Positions 7,231 to 17,018 of a DNA stretch of 64,000 bases are shown one piece after another. How positions within the stretch are numbered: position 1 is the stretch's first letter; each line of letters starts with the position of its first letter. This DNA comes from Candidatus Gastranaerophilales bacterium (GTDB lineage: Bacteria; Cyanobacteriota; Vampirovibrionia; Gastranaerophilales; Gastranaerophilaceae). The notes under the pieces were generated by a model that worked only from the letters and a program-made list of their open reading frames with translations, made no database searches and had not been told where the DNA came from. Made by a program: the position numbers and the translations under genes. The stretch is taken from the NCBI GenBank assembly GCA_944323955.1, contig CALUUK010000010.1, forward strand, positions 16,222 through 80,221, in the 5' to 3' direction.

Positions 7231-10185
7231 ATGAGAATTTCATTTGATGCCGGTTTAAATCTTGGCAAAACTCAAGCTCCAAAGAGCATTCAAAATTTTA
7301 CAGCATCCGCTCCGGCTGCATTCAATCCTGTTTATGACAGTGTTAGTTTTTCGGGGAATATTGAAAAAAACGAAGTAAAAGTTGATGTTGATACTGCAAA
7401 ATTCGTTGCAAACAGCCTTTCAACTTCTACATCGGGTCACAGAGCCGTATACGGTTCAAAAACATTTAATCCCGAAATTGTAGAACTATTAACCGCAGGC
7501 GTCGGCGAATATGCAAAAGATATCGCAGCACAAAGAGGGAAAACTCCCATCGTTTTAATAGGTGGTGACACAAGAAAAGCGACAAGAAACTCACTGCCGT
7601 TAATAAAAGATACTTTAAGCAAACAAGGTGTTGATGTTGCATACATAAAAGAACCCGTCCCGACTCCGCTGCTTGCTTTAATGGCAAAAGAAAATGATAT
7701 TGATATAGCAATTCTTTTAACTGCAAGCCACAACCCGTGGGAAGACGGCGGATATAATCTGGTAACAAATGACGGGGCAATCGCGCCTCCTTCCGTTACA
7801 AAAAAAGTAGCACAAAATGTTGTTGATATTGCTTCACACGGACAATACAAAACAGATAAGAGAAAAGTAGGCCGTGTTATCGAAACAGACCCTTATGATA
7901 TGTACAAAGATAAAATTGATTCATATCATCTCATTAATTGGGACAAAATCAGAAATTCAGGTGCATCGGTATACTATGACGGTTTAAAAGGCACCGGAAG
8001 CAATGTTTTTCCCAAGCTGCTCAATGATTATGATATTCCCGTTTCAATAATAGATTCAGGAAAAAAAGAAGGTCCGAATCCTACTGCTGAAAATTTGAGT
8101 GAATTAAAAGAAGCATTAAGAAATGATTCAACACAATTTAAAATCGGGCTTGCTAATGACGGCGACGCTGACAGATTTGGTATTGTTGATGAAAACGGAG
8201 AATTTATTACACCTAATGATGTTATACTTTTAACTGCTCATCATCTTGCAAATAACAAAGGATTAAACGGTGATATTATAAGAAGTCAGGCAACCACATC
8301 ACAATTAGATTTATTTGCCCAAAGAAACGGCGTAAACATTGTTCAAACTCCTGTCGGTTTTAAATATATTGCAGAAGATATAATTCAGGAAAGAGAAAAG
8401 GGCAAAGACATATTAGTTGCAGGTGAAGAATCCGGCGGATTAACAATTAACGGACACATTCCGGAAAAAGACGGTATTATCGCTCTTCTTATGATGCTTG
8501 ACCTTATGGCAACAGAACAAAAACCTATTTCTCAAATTTTAAAAGAAGTAAAAGATGACATCGGTGTTGAGTTCAAAATCAATTCATTCAGTAAAAAACT
8601 CGGTAATGAAAAAGATAAAGATATCATCATGAAGAGAATGGAAGATATTTATGATGCTGCTTTAAAAGGACAAACCCAATTCGGCAAATTTGAAATAGAC
8701 ACAGAAAAAACAAAAGAATGCGCCGAAGAAATGGAACAATATAAAAAAGGCGGCGACGGTATTAAATTATACTTTACTGACGGTTCAAACGTACTTGTAA
8801 GAAAATCGGGAACAGAACCAAAAGTTAAAGCATACATTGAAACATACAGTAAAGATAAAGCAACTGCCGAAAATAATGTTGTTGAATTAAGACAGGAATT
8901 AGATAAAATTTTTGACTTAAATGCACCGAGCGTAAGTTTTAAAGGCAGACCGACCGTAAATATTAAACGCGCACCGGATTCAAGTGTAAATGCAACCGCA
9001 TTCAACGAAGCGGAAACAATTCAAGACACAAAAGAAGCAGTTGCAGACATAACTTCTCGTATAGGAGAACAAGGTCAATTCTTAAACTGGATAGGTATCT
9101 TGCCCGAAACGCAGCTTGAAAATCTGGATAATTTATATGCGATGGCTGAAAAAGCAAAAGAAGGCGGCTTTGATGAACTTGCAATTTTAGGTATCGGAGG
9201 TTCAAGACATACAACTGAAGCAATGATGAAAATGCTCGGAAAAGATTCGAAGATTCATTTCTATTCTGCTGTTGACCCCGAAAGTTTTGAAAGATTCAAA
9301 AATTCTCTCAATTTAGATAAAACAAAATTCATGGTCGTTTCTAAATCGGGCGGAACGCTTGAAACAACGACAGCTTATGAAAATGCAAAGAAACTTGTTC
9401 AGGAATATACAGGCAAGGAAGATGTATCTGACAGATTTATTGCAATGACAGATGTTTCATCCGAAAAAAGCAAATTGAGACAAGCTGTTGACAGAGGAGA
9501 AATAGAACTTTCAGGTCTTGTTCATGATGATGTCGGAGGCAGGTTCTCTATTTTTGACGATGCTACTATTTTTGCAATGGCATATGCCGGTGTTCCGAAA
9601 GAAGATATAAGACAAATGCTTATTGCATCACTTGAAGCACAAAAAGAATACCTTAATGACGATATTAATAAAAATGATGCATTAAAACTTGCAGCATTTA
9701 ATGTCGCCGCAAAAGAAGACGGAAGAGACAAACATTATGTTGAATACTTCTCTGATGCATTTTCCGGAACAACTCTTTGGGATAAACAATTAAATAACGA
9801 ATCTTTAAAAGCAAAAATATCCACGGAAACAAACGTAGGACCGGGGTACCTTCACTACAACGCAGAAGCAGACCTTGACCCTGAAAACGTAAGTTCATTC
9901 TATACATTTGTTTCGCCAAAAACAGATGATAAGACAACCAACGCAGTAGTTAAAGGTGTTACAACGGCATACAGTGCCCAGCATCCTGTAGCTGAAATTG
10001 TATTGGATGATTTATCTCCGGATTCCATTGCAAGATTTGTTGAACTTAAACATTTTGAAACACTCTATACGGGTAATCTGTTAAGGAGAAACGAAGGTAA
10101 AGTAACCCCTAAAACAGAAGCACTTCCTGAAGTATTGCAGCCAAATGTTGAAAAATACAAAAAAGAAGTTAAAGCTAACTTATAA
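7231..10185 (+). CDS. Fusion of phosphohexomutase (PMM/PGM) and glucose-6-phosphate isomerase
   Basis: 984 residues from the ATG at 7231, preceded by GAGGGAAAG; an earlier in-frame ATG at 7195 lacks a good site. The N-terminal half (about 55-560) is an alpha-D-phosphohexomutase: catalytic serine loop TASHNP (164-169), metal loop DGDADR (310-315), sugar loop GEESGG (398-403), phosphate loop RKSGTEP (524-530). The C-terminal half (about 600-984) is a sugar isomerase of the phosphoglucose isomerase type: GIGGSR (654-659), SKSGGTLETT (704-713), GGRFS, and HP-ELKHFETLY near the end. It would link glucose 1-P or mannose 1-P, glucose 6-P and fructose 6-P in one chain. SVSFSG (37-42) precedes the first half and SVSFKG (567-572) lies at the junction. 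A terminator follows at 10204. Confidence 0.9.
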   Translation: MRISFDAGLNLGKTQAPKSIQNFTASAPAAFNPVYDSVSFSGNIEKNEVKVDVDTAKFVANSLSTSTSGHRAVYGSKTFNPEIVELLTAGVGEYAKDIAAQRGKTPIVLIGGDTRKATRNSLPLIKDTLSKQGVDVAYIKEPVPTPLLALMAKENDIDIAILLTASHNPWEDGGYNLVTNDGAIAPPSVTKKVAQNVVDIASHGQYKTDKRKVGRVIETDPYDMYKDKIDSYHLINWDKIRNSGASVYYDGLKGTGSNVFPKLLNDYDIPVSIIDSGKKEGPNPTAENLSELKEALRNDSTQFKIGLANDGDADRFGIVDENGEFITPNDVILLTAHHLANNKGLNGDIIRSQATTSQLDLFAQRNGVNIVQTPVGFKYIAEDIIQEREKGKDILVAGEESGGLTINGHIPEKDGIIALLMMLDLMATEQKPISQILKEVKDDIGVEFKINSFSKKLGNEKDKDIIMKRMEDIYDAALKGQTQFGKFEIDTEKTKECAEEMEQYKKGGDGIKLYFTDGSNVLVRKSGTEPKVKAYIETYSKDKATAENNVVELRQELDKIFDLNAPSVSFKGRPTVNIKRAPDSSVNATAFNEAETIQDTKEAVADITSRIGEQGQFLNWIGILPETQLENLDNLYAMAEKAKEGGFDELAILGIGGSRHTTEAMMKMLGKDSKIHFYSAVDPESFERFKNSLNLDKTKFMVVSKSGGTLETTTAYENAKKLVQEYTGKEDVSDRFIAMTDVSSEKSKLRQAVDRGEIELSGLVHDDVGGRFSIFDDATIFAMAYAGVPKEDIRQMLIASLEAQKEYLNDDINKNDALKLAAFNVAAKEDGRDKHYVEYFSDAFSGTTLWDKQLNNESLKAKISTETNVGPGYLHYNAEADLDPENVSSFYTFVSPKTDDKTTNAVVKGVTTAYSAQHPVAEIVLDDLSPDSIARFVELKHFETLYTGNLLRRNEGKVTPKTEALPEVLQPNVEKYKKEVKANL

Positions 10186-10203
10186 AATTAGCTTTAACAA
10201 TAT

Positions 10204-10237
10204 AAAATCCCCTTGCTTTAAAAAGCAAGGGGATTTT
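10204..10237. terminator. Bidirectional rho-independent terminator
   Basis: A 16-bp stem (AAAATCCCCTTGCTTT pairing with 10222-10237) around a 2-nt loop, with A-rich and T-rich ends, so it works on both strands. It separates the convergent mutase-isomerase fusion and the kinase-like gene. Confidence 0.9.
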
Positions 10238-10246
10238 TAATAATCA

Positions 10247-11548
10247 CTATATAATACCTGTTTTACTTAACATACCGGAAAGTTTCTCAAGTTCTGTCTT
10301 ACGAACCCGGCGTGCAAAAATTTCTCGTTCTTCCGCAGTCATATTTTTGTTAAAAATTCTTATTACATATTCAAATTCAGTCTTACCATGATTTTTCTTC
10401 ACTATATCCTCGTAAAGTTGATTATTATTGTCCAAAAGTGCTGAAAATATCATTTTAAACATTCTATTATGTTTATCACTTGTAACTATCTTAATTTCAT
10501 CTTCTCCGAGTGAAGTAACATCATCATAGCAGCACAGAGAAACGAGGCTGAATGATTTGGATAATCCGTTCAGAACATTATCCAGATCCGATCCTTCATA
10601 CTGCTTACAAATATTATTAAACCTTTCAACATCTTCAGATAATAAAGCGCTTACAATAAGTCTTTGTATTTTATACTGACGGTTATTCGCAAGACCGCCT
10701 TTTGTTATCTCTCCATAATCAACAACCGTATCAAGAACGGAATTATTATTAACCAGATTTCCGCACACCACAGGATGTTCGGTCATTTTATCCAACATCA
10801 TATTTTTTACATAGGAAGTTTTTGCCGTATCATAATCTATAAATTTAGTTACCATAAATCCGTCAAAATCATCTTTTTTTGCAAACTTACCGAAATAAAA
10901 ATCCGCGAAATACCCTTTTGGAGCATTATACTTTGCATAAACCGCACTCAATATCTCTGCACCTTTTCCATGTCTCGTATAATATCCCAGACCTACGGGG
11001 TTTGTAAAAAATGTTTTAACTACAAAATTTTCTTCCCCGACACTCAACTTATATGTCCTTCCTATAGTTCCCTCTCCGAGGTATTCCATTTTCGTTCTTT
11101 CACCTGTTAATTTCTCAAGATTCAAAGCACATTCATCCATTTGTTTTTTATAATTACTATGATGATTGTTTCTTGCGCAAGTCACGCTACGGGCAAAATT
11201 CGCAAACAAATCAAATATTTGATTTGTCCGTTCGGGTATTTCTTCTTTTTTAACATCTTTCGTCCAGTTAAACGGAATACTTCCCATAAATCTGCCGGTT
11301 TGGGGATACTGTTTTAATATAGTTTCAACCTGTGAAGGAGTCCTCAAGTCACCTGCTGCATATTTTTCCAGATTTGTAATTCTGTCCGCTTTATGAACAA
11401 AAGGTATATTAAAAGCGGCAAGACTATCTGCCGTATTACTGAGCATGCCTGCATTTTCAAAGATACAATTTTTCTTCCCGTCTTTCGTGGATTGTGTCGA
11501 TATACCATCCGGATAATAAATATTGGGACTTTTTAAGAAAACTTTCAT
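10247..11548 (-). CDS. Degenerate protein-kinase-like protein
   Basis: 433 residues. Residues 156-180 look like a kinase N-lobe: glycine loop LGEGTIGRTYKL followed by FVVKTF with a candidate ATP-binding Lys178. Further on, GNLVNNNSVLDTVVDYGE (263-280) resembles the catalytic-loop Asn and a DFG-like DYG. The catalytic HRD Asp is not clear, so it may be an atypical or inactive kinase. The first 150 residues are not recognised; the extreme N-terminus (MKVFLKSPNIYYPDG) is not a signal peptide. A second kinase-like protein is encoded at 32156-33778. Substrate unknown. Confidence 0.6.
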   Translation of the reverse strand: MKVFLKSPNIYYPDGISTQSTKDGKKNCIFENAGMLSNTADSLAAFNIPFVHKADRITNLEKYAAGDLRTPSQVETILKQYPQTGRFMGSIPFNWTKDVKKEEIPERTNQIFDLFANFARSVTCARNNHHSNYKKQMDECALNLEKLTGERTKMEYLGEGTIGRTYKLSVGEENFVVKTFFTNPVGLGYYTRHGKGAEILSAVYAKYNAPKGYFADFYFGKFAKKDDFDGFMVTKFIDYDTAKTSYVKNMMLDKMTEHPVVCGNLVNNNSVLDTVVDYGEITKGGLANNRQYKIQRLIVSALLSEDVERFNNICKQYEGSDLDNVLNGLSKSFSLVSLCCYDDVTSLGEDEIKIVTSDKHNRMFKMIFSALLDNNNQLYEDIVKKNHGKTEFEYVIRIFNKNMTAEEREIFARRVRKTELEKLSGMLSKTGII

Positions 11549-11651
11549 ATTCGTTTAAACACCGGAACATAAAAAAGTTTGCAAGAATATCCGTTTTTAA
11601 ATAAAATATGTTCATAACAGCAGCCCGTTAAAACAGAAGGGAAAAGCATAT

Positions 11652-13103
11652 ATGATTACATTTTTCATCGGGATATTAATATTATTTTTAGGATATATTT
11701 CATATTCTAAATATATTGAAAGCCAATTTTCTCCCGACGAAAGAAATGTCCCTTCAAAAAGTCTGTATAACGGAGTTGACTATACTCCGTTATCTTCAAC
11801 AAAAAATCAATTGATAAATCTGTTAAATATTGCAGGAATGGGACCGATACTGTCAGCGCTGCAAGGAATTGTCTTCGGACCTGTTTTCTTTATCATAGTT
11901 CCTGTCGGTTGTATTTTAATGGGCTGTGTTCATGATTATTTCAGCGGGATGATTTCAATCAGAAACAAAGGATTACAAATTACGCAAATAACAAAAAAAT
12001 ATTTCGGAACCGCATTTTTTAATCTGTTCACGGTTATAGTATCAATAATGTCCGTTCTGTGGGTTACGGTATTCATATATGCAGCCGGAGATTTATATCT
12101 GGGCAAAATAATGCATCAGACAGATTTTTCTTTCAATAATCCGTATGCGGTCATAATATACATTATTATAGGTCTTTACTTTTTTATAATGGCATTATTT
12201 CCCATTAATAAGTTAATAGCAAAGGTATATCCCGCAATCGGAATGCTTGTTCTTACGGGATCTGCTTTACTTTTGACAGGATATATTCTGCATGGGCTCC
12301 ATATACCCGAGATAGATTTTACCCGTTTAAACTGGCATCCCAAACATTTATCATTTATACCGTTTTTCTTTATGACAGTAAGCTGCGGACTTTTATCCGG
12401 ATCTCATGCAACACAAACTGCAATTGTAGCAAGAACAATGAATAACGAATACGAAGGCAGGAAAGTATTTTTTAAAACAATGTGTTTTGAAAGTCTTATT
12501 GTAATGATATGGGCAGCAGGCGCATTATGTATATATAATTCCCAAATGGTACCTCCTGAAATGGTAGGCACGGTCAATGTGGTTAACGTCATAGCGAAAC
12601 AATTCACACCGCTTAATCTTTCATTAATTGTGGTTTTAGCAGTAATTTGTCTTCCTTTAACATCCGGCGACACTGCGCTAAGAGCATTAAGAATGGTTAT
12701 TGCGGATGCATTGAACCTTGATCAGAAACCGATTAAAAACAGGTTATTAATTCTTATCCCTTCAATGATTTTTGTATTTTTATGTTTATATTATGCAAAA
12801 TCTTTCTCAAATCAATTTGCTTCTTTGTGGCAATATGTTATGTTGTTCAACCAGTTACTGGTTATTCCCACATTTTTGATTGCAACAATAATGTTATATA
12901 AAAATAAGAAAAATTACCTACTGACATTAATTCCCGGATTATTCTATATATTTATAACACTCTCATTTATATTCAATGCAAAAATAGGATTAAATTTAAA
13001 TTTAAATATAGCGGAAGTTCTTGCATTTATAGTTATGATTATAAGTTTATACGCAATTTTAAAAATGTGTAAAAAGCCCGGAAGCGACAACGAACAAATT
13101 TAG
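11652..13103 (+). CDS. cstA: CstA-family carbon starvation / peptide or pyruvate transporter
   Basis: 483 residues with about 12-14 hydrophobic segments. The N-terminal family signatures are present: PSKSLYNGVDYTPLSSTKNQ, then LLNIAGMGPILSALQGIVFGP, then HDYFSGMISIRNKG; SGSHATQTAIVARTMNNE follows in the middle. E. coli CstA is about 700 residues, so this is the short form common in anaerobes. Family members take up peptides or pyruvate. GAAGGG lies 10 nt before the ATG. The last 4 bases overlap the end of the convergent MBOAT gene. Confidence 0.9.
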   Translation: MITFFIGILILFLGYISYSKYIESQFSPDERNVPSKSLYNGVDYTPLSSTKNQLINLLNIAGMGPILSALQGIVFGPVFFIIVPVGCILMGCVHDYFSGMISIRNKGLQITQITKKYFGTAFFNLFTVIVSIMSVLWVTVFIYAAGDLYLGKIMHQTDFSFNNPYAVIIYIIIGLYFFIMALFPINKLIAKVYPAIGMLVLTGSALLLTGYILHGLHIPEIDFTRLNWHPKHLSFIPFFFMTVSCGLLSGSHATQTAIVARTMNNEYEGRKVFFKTMCFESLIVMIWAAGALCIYNSQMVPPEMVGTVNVVNVIAKQFTPLNLSLIVVLAVICLPLTSGDTALRALRMVIADALNLDQKPIKNRLLILIPSMIFVFLCLYYAKSFSNQFASLWQYVMLFNQLLVIPTFLIATIMLYKNKKNYLLTLIPGLFYIFITLSFIFNAKIGLNLNLNIAEVLAFIVMIISLYAILKMCKKPGSDNEQI

Positions 13104-14524
13104 AAGTTGAAATAAATAAATTCCGAACCTTTTGTCAAAGATAAAACAGATATGACAAAAACGGTTATTATAAGCATTGTATAGATTTTATTATCTGCTT
13201 GAAGGTATTTTTCCACCAGTTCGTTTGAATTTTTAAAGCAAAAGATGATAATAAGACTTGAAATAAGAAGAACGGCATTCAATTTAAAATCTGCATTATT
13301 AAATAAAAAATTAAAATTATCATAACCTACGGGCAAAAACTCCGCTTTTATTCCGAGCATTGATTTAACGGTAAAAAAGTACTGGTGAACATGTTTAAGC
13401 ATTACAAGAGGTGCAATAAACACCATTGTTAAAAATGTTATTAAAACTGCTAACTTCTCGTTAATTTGAATATTTGTTTTTTTCCATAATTTATTTATAC
13501 AGACAAATATTCCGTTTAACACACCGTATAAAATGCATGTCCAATTTGCCCCATGCCAGATACCGGTAACAACAAAAACAAAAAACAGATTGAAATAAGT
13601 TCTCAATGTTCCTCTTCGGCTGCCGCCCATAGGAATATATACATGATATTTTAAGAAACGTCCCATTGTTATGTGCCATCTTCTCCAATAGTCGGATATG
13701 TCAAGAGATTTATAAGGCGAATCAAAGTTAATCGGCAAAACAATATTAAACAATGCGGCAATTCCCATTGCCATATCGCAATATCCGGAAAAATCAAAAT
13801 AACCCTGAATTGCAACAGAAAATGCGAATGCCCAGGAAGTACAAAAATCAACCGAAGAATCCAATAACATATAGTCGCGTATAAAATCCGTAAAATTATC
13901 AGCCAGAAGAACTTTTTTAAACAATCCTACCGTAATAAGGAAAATACCTCTGTATATATTTTCTCTGTTAATTATTTTTTTTGATACATCCTCAAACTGC
14001 GGAATCAATTCTTTAAAAGTACATATCGGCCCTGCTATGAGCTGCGGAAAGAACGAAACAAATAAAGTATAATCAATAAGATTTGTTTGTTTTGCTTCAC
14101 CTTTATATAAATCATAAAGGTAAGAAATCTGTTGAAATGTGAAAAAACTTATTCCCAGAGGGAGAAGAATCTTCATTGTATCAAAATGAGTTAATGATAA
14201 CGAATTAAACGTTTCCACCAAAAAATTAAAATATTTATAATAGCAAAGAAGAGAAAGATTACCGACAACACCGAATATCAACAGTGATTTTTTGATTTTG
14301 AACGAAAAATCTTTTTGTATAAAATAACCGGTTATAAAATTAAATAAAACCGAAGATATAATAATCGGCAGATATTCTATTTTATAATATGCATAAAAAT
14401 ACAAAGATGCGGCAGTCAACCACAAATTCGCAAATTTTATTAATTTTCCTCTGCAAATCAAGAAATAAACAATAAATACTATCGGAAGGAAAATAAATAA
14501 AAATTCTACGGAATTAAAAAGCAT
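13100..14524 (-). CDS. MBOAT-family membrane O-acyltransferase (AlgI-like)
   Basis: 474 residues, about ten membrane helices. Diagnostic stretches: FPQLIAGPICTFKELIPQF, SLDISDYWRRWHITMGRFL, YIPMGGSRRG, and VVTGIWHGANW with the putative active-site histidine. AlgI/DltB-type proteins O-acylate extracellular polysaccharide or teichoic acid with the help of a periplasmic partner. No AlgJ/X-like or SGNH partner is next to it, so the acceptor is unknown. It could serve the glycan made by the 16.6-28 kb operon (inference). Confidence 0.9.
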   Translation of the reverse strand: MLFNSVEFLFIFLPIVFIVYFLICRGKLIKFANLWLTAASLYFYAYYKIEYLPIIISSVLFNFITGYFIQKDFSFKIKKSLLIFGVVGNLSLLCYYKYFNFLVETFNSLSLTHFDTMKILLPLGISFFTFQQISYLYDLYKGEAKQTNLIDYTLFVSFFPQLIAGPICTFKELIPQFEDVSKKIINRENIYRGIFLITVGLFKKVLLADNFTDFIRDYMLLDSSVDFCTSWAFAFSVAIQGYFDFSGYCDMAMGIAALFNIVLPINFDSPYKSLDISDYWRRWHITMGRFLKYHVYIPMGGSRRGTLRTYFNLFFVFVVTGIWHGANWTCILYGVLNGIFVCINKLWKKTNIQINEKLAVLITFLTMVFIAPLVMLKHVHQYFFTVKSMLGIKAEFLPVGYDNFNFLFNNADFKLNAVLLISSLIIIFCFKNSNELVEKYLQADNKIYTMLIITVFVISVLSLTKGSEFIYFNF

Positions 14525-14608
14525 TTATAATTTCCAATCTCCTGCGTGCACAATGTAAGATTTATTCTACATTAAACACCTTTTATTTTTCAAGCCGGTA
14601 AACAGTAA

Positions 14609-16411
14609 TTACAGTCCTTGTCTGTCATTTTTCGGAGAGTGATATATATTATTTATAATTGAGAAAATTAAATTATCCGTTTCTCTGTATTTTTTAGCTA
14701 AATTTCTGTATGTTGTTTTGTCCATATGTTTGACTTTTTCAAAATCATTGATGTCAATGATTTTGGCAAATCTTGCATATTGAGCATCTGTCAACTCGCC
14801 TTGGCCTCGCAATTGAGCAACAATTCCGGAGATTTTATTCAAAAATTCATCATCAGTCAAATCATAGTCTTCATTATTAACCGTCCGTTTTCTTTCATGC
14901 CTTTCTGTTTTAGGCGTTCCGTCCGCATTAAATACTCCTTTTTTGACAATATTACCGAATTCGTCATATTTTGTTTCTGTATAAGATCCGTCATTATTAT
15001 ACTCTTTCCTTATTCTCGGAGTATATCCGTCGGCATGGAAAGTAATTGTTTCTCTTAATTTTTTGTTTTTTGAAAAGAAATTAATTCTTGATATATTGCC
15101 TGTATATTTGTCATATTCGGTTTCTTTTATTTCTTTTGTTTGGGGATTTATTTCAACATACCTTATTTTTTCACCCGTTAATACATCAAATTCCACTGCG
15201 GACGAAAGTTCACCACGGGCAGTATAAAAATATGTTTCATTGTTTATACCCTCCGTCGTATAACAAACATCCTCATAGGACCCGTCTTCATTATAAATTC
15301 TTTCGCGCGAAATCCTCTCATCATTTCCTTCATAGAAAAACGTTTCCGATAACAATTTGTTTCCTGCTCTTGTTTCAGCTTTTACGGCAACATTCGGATT
15401 TTCTTTATAGAAGTAAATTTTAACATCTTCTTCATTGTAATAAACACATTCTTTTATAATTGAAGTTCCCGGTTTATAAATTGTCTGTCCCGTCATATTT
15501 CCGCTGCGGTCATATAAGTTCAGAGTTCTTGTTTTTTCTGTTTTTCCGTCAGGATAATATTCCACAATAAATTCTTCATCATTATTTTTGGATATTGTGC
15601 TGTATGATTTTCTAGCCCCGGACTCAAAATAAGAAATATCCGTATATTTTGCCCTTCGGGCATCATAACGAATTTTTCTTGAAAGTACGCCAGAACCTTC
15701 AAAATACTCTTCTTGAGATAAAAGTCTTTTGTTTGAGCCGTATTTTTCAACTTTCAGCACCTGTCCCGTTATAATATTAGTTGTTACATATGCACCCGTA
15801 TTCTCATCATATTTTCTGTCTTTTACAAGTTCACCGGAATACACTCTCGTGTTCGCCGCCAAATCCACAACACTGACCTGTTTAATACCCGATTTAATTT
15901 CCGTTGTAACTCTTCTTTTTCTGTCATAGTCAGTATCTACAATTCTTGTAATACCGTTTTTTTCATCAATAATTTTTAATTGTATCTGTCTGTCATTTTC
16001 ATCAAATAATTCTTTTTTTACACCTGCACCTTTAATTGTAGTTGTTACTTCAACATTATTGCCGATAACTCTTGTTATAACTTCTTTGCCTTCAAGAGGA
16101 TAAAACTCTTCACTCCTTTTTAATAACCCGTCTTTTCCGTTTATAATATGAATAAAGCTGCCGTCTTCTTTGTTATATTCAATATGTTCTTTATTGCCAA
16201 GGAGTTCAGAACAATCATGTTCAAATACAGGGCCTGAAAATCTGTTAGTACCTGAAAAAGATACCTGATATCTGCCGGATATTTCAGATAACGAATTTTT
16301 CGGTAATTCATTAATTTCTTTTAATGAGTTTTCTTTAGCCGTATTATTTTTTATACTGCCGGCACTGATTGTATATTCATTTTGAAACGGTTTAACAGCG
16401 GATACATTCAT
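14609..16411 (-). CDS. Beta-strand repeat protein (MORN_2/YD-like repeats) with N-terminal SFSG element
   Basis: 600 residues. From about residue 60 to 520 it is built of irregular repeats of roughly 20-25 residues with a Tyr/Phe-x-x-x-Gly core, for example YNEDGSYED, YNNDGSYTET, YDEFGNIVK, FNADGTPKT, YPDGKTEKT. This resembles MORN_2/YwqK-type or YD-type beta-hairpin repeats, which often bind surfaces or other proteins. The last 90 residues are helical. VSFSG is at residues 50-54, part of the recurring element in this window. There is no signal peptide. The function is unknown. Confidence 0.7.
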   Translation of the reverse strand: MNVSAVKPFQNEYTISAGSIKNNTAKENSLKEINELPKNSLSEISGRYQVSFSGTNRFSGPVFEHDCSELLGNKEHIEYNKEDGSFIHIINGKDGLLKRSEEFYPLEGKEVITRVIGNNVEVTTTIKGAGVKKELFDENDRQIQLKIIDEKNGITRIVDTDYDRKRRVTTEIKSGIKQVSVVDLAANTRVYSGELVKDRKYDENTGAYVTTNIITGQVLKVEKYGSNKRLLSQEEYFEGSGVLSRKIRYDARRAKYTDISYFESGARKSYSTISKNNDEEFIVEYYPDGKTEKTRTLNLYDRSGNMTGQTIYKPGTSIIKECVYYNEEDVKIYFYKENPNVAVKAETRAGNKLLSETFFYEGNDERISRERIYNEDGSYEDVCYTTEGINNETYFYTARGELSSAVEFDVLTGEKIRYVEINPQTKEIKETEYDKYTGNISRINFFSKNKKLRETITFHADGYTPRIRKEYNNDGSYTETKYDEFGNIVKKGVFNADGTPKTERHERKRTVNNEDYDLTDDEFLNKISGIVAQLRGQGELTDAQYARFAKIIDINDFEKVKHMDKTTYRNLAKKYRETDNLIFSIINNIYHSPKNDRQGL

Positions 16412-16559
16412 TACTACATTCCTTTTTTATCACACAGGTATAAATAAGCGGAAAAGAAAAAATATGCTACTTTTTTATATTTTTTGTTAAATAATGTTAA
16501 ATATAAGAAATTAAGCAAAAGAAAAAATCTCAAAATCAAATATTAACAGCAGAAAAAAC

Positions 16560-16588
16560 TTGTGAATACGCCTCTTTTCTGGTATCTT
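16560..16588 (+). promoter_or_regulatory. Candidate promoter of the surface-glycan operon
   Basis: TTGTGA (16560-16565), a 17-nt spacer, TATCTT (16583-16588). Each box matches the sigma-70 consensus at 4 of 6. The leader to the ATG at 16617 would be about 22 nt. It is the only plausible promoter seen before the long run of overlapping plus-strand genes to 28308. Confidence 0.45.
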
Positions 16589-16616
16589 GTTATTAACATA
16601 TATTCCGAGGAACTCT

Positions 16617-17018
16617 ATGAATTATAAACTCATCAATATGAAAGTGTTTGGCGACGAAAGAGGCAAATTAATTTCACTTGAAGGGAACAAAAACGTTCCT
16701 TTTGAAATTAAAAGAGTTTACTGGATATTTGATACGGTTCCAAATTTTAACAGAGGAATGCATGCACATAAAAATATGGAGCAAATCATTGTTGCAATGG
16801 ACGGAGCCTGCCAATTTGTATTAGACGACGGCAAAACAAGAGAAACTCTATGGCTTAACAGACCGGATATAGGACTTTATATCGGAAAAAATATGTGGAG
16901 AGAAATGAAAAACTTTTCATACGGCTGCAAATTAATGGTTCTTGCATCCGATTATTATGATGAAAGCGAATATATAAGAAGTTATGATGCATTTCTTAAG
17001 GAGCTTAACAATGCCTAA
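16617..17018 (+). CDS. dTDP-4-oxo-6-deoxyglucose 3,4-ketoisomerase (FdtA/QdtA/WxcM-like cupin)
   Basis: 133 residues from the ATG at 16617, with GAGG 6 nt before it. It matches the small cupin ketoisomerases: opening DERGKLISLEGNKNVPFEIKR, then VYWIFDTVPNFNRGMHAHKN with the metal/catalytic histidines, LDDGKTRETLWLNRPDIGLYI, and MWREMKNFS. FdtA/QdtA move the keto group from C4 to C3 of dTDP-4-keto-6-deoxyglucose, so that an aminotransferase can build a 3-amino-3,6-dideoxyhexose. A DegT aminotransferase is in the same operon (20844), which supports this. First gene of the cluster; overlaps the KAS III gene by 8 bp. Confidence 0.85.
   Translation: MNYKLINMKVFGDERGKLISLEGNKNVPFEIKRVYWIFDTVPNFNRGMHAHKNMEQIIVAMDGACQFVLDDGKTRETLWLNRPDIGLYIGKNMWREMKNFSYGCKLMVLASDYYDESEYIRSYDAFLKELNNA

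Noticed and set aside
7437..7850. 137-codon minus-strand frame
   Set aside because: Antisense of the phosphohexomutase catalytic domain, whose motifs are clear on the plus strand.
10204..10237. REP-like or mobile hairpin
   Set aside because: Place between convergent genes with A and T runs fits an ordinary terminator.
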